This document shows positions 31,986 through 32,500 of a stretch of 32,500 bases of DNA, piece by piece. Numbering within the stretch: the stretch's first letter is position 1; each line of letters starts with the position of its first letter. Below the pieces are notes generated by a model, which worked only from the letters and a program-made list of their open reading frames with translations, made no database searches and was not told where the DNA came from. Both the position numbers and the translations under genes were made by a program. Origin of the DNA: Theodoxus fluviatilis (lineage: Eukaryota > Mollusca > Gastropoda > Cycloneritida > Neritidae); the NCBI GenBank assembly GCA_034096865.1, contig JAWQFJ010026570.1, positions 20,001-52,500 on the forward strand, in the 5' to 3' direction.

Positions 31986-32500
31986 ATTCTTCCTGTTGTA
32001 GCAAGCTTTGGTGCTACTGCCAAGTTTCTAAAGCATTTCCAATTCTTGTTCTTGTTTTTAATCTGGTGCAAGTTTTTAATTTGCAAGAATGTGGGACAGT
32101 AATTAACACTGTGATGAAATAAGTACACATTTGCCAACAAAAAAATAATGAGTGAAGTTTCAAAACTTCTGTAATATCCATTCAATCATAATGAATTATA
32201 AAAGTAAGGATAATCCATGGTGTGACATGTCAAAAACAGGGAAACATCTGCAATAATACTCATAAGACATCACAGGATCTGTTTTAGTAAACATACATGT
32301 ATGTCTACGAAGCCTAAATAAAATGGATAAAGTGTTTTGCAACTATGCTAATAATCATGTATCTACTTTCTATACAACAATATATTACTGCCATTTCATG
32401 TCCATGGGTCACATTATAAAACTATTTTGTTTAAAAAAAGCATATCAATGCATTTAACAGGACTTACACTAAACACCATGGGTAATGGGAAGATCCCACA

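Larger units (their letters stand above)
17413..32500 (-). repeat. Right arm of the giant palindrome (mirror of the left arm)
   Basis: Reverse complement of the left arm; it continues to the window edge, so its end is not seen. Every feature listed to the right of this point is the mirror of one on the left and should not be counted as an independent locus unless the palindrome is shown to be real. Confidence 0.97.

Overview
The window looks like animal nuclear DNA. It is AT-rich, intron-rich and full of microsatellites, and it carries one clear eukaryotic coding exon: the last exon of an ELOVL fatty-acid elongase. A dispersed repeat dense in TGACCTTGA/TCAAGGTCA words suggests a protostome, most likely a mollusc; that part rests on memory of such repeats and is an inference. 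No bacterial operon, CRISPR array or intact mobile-element protein is visible.

The dominant structure is one giant palindrome. From about 2168 to the window end, the sequence is mirrored as its own reverse complement around about 17.33-17.40 kb. Mirror coordinates sum to 34669 in the outer arms and 34662-34664 near the centre, and the pairing would run on past the right edge. In the outer arms I found only one difference, a poly-T run of 8 against 7. Even a roughly 64-unit minisatellite has the same length and the same variant units in both arms. Differences cluster between about 13.6 and 21.1 kb, and identity collapses only in the central 17.00-17.67 kb.

The centre reads as a noisy (CT)n then (CA)n tract, then a short stretch resembling a PacBio SMRTbell hairpin adapter (about 17376-17412), then a noisy (GT)n then (GA)n tract. 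The simplest reading is a missed adapter: one read went out along one strand and back along the other and was assembled as an inverted duplication. If so, the true locus is about 17.4 kb and everything right of about 17.4 kb is a second copy of the left arm. A genuine recent palindrome is not excluded by sequence alone.

Unique content, left to right on the left arm:
- A non-LTR retrotransposon remnant lies in an ELOVL intron, followed by the ELOVL terminal exon (790-963, +) and a probable long 3' UTR that contains a head-to-head tRNA-like inverted repeat.
- Next come apparently non-coding DNA with a 50-bp tandem array, the 2.3-kb array of a 36-bp minisatellite, a perfect-looking hairpin, and a long GT/GA microsatellite.
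- On the minus strand is part of a second, unrecognised gene: an internal exon at 16735-16816 and a possible terminal exon at 13201-13226. The intron between them holds three copies of an approximately 860-bp repeat element.
- The two genes converge, with ELOVL on + and the second gene on -. Two further minus-strand exon candidates are weak.

Nothing here forms a pathway or operon. The most consequential observation is the palindrome and its adapter-like centre.
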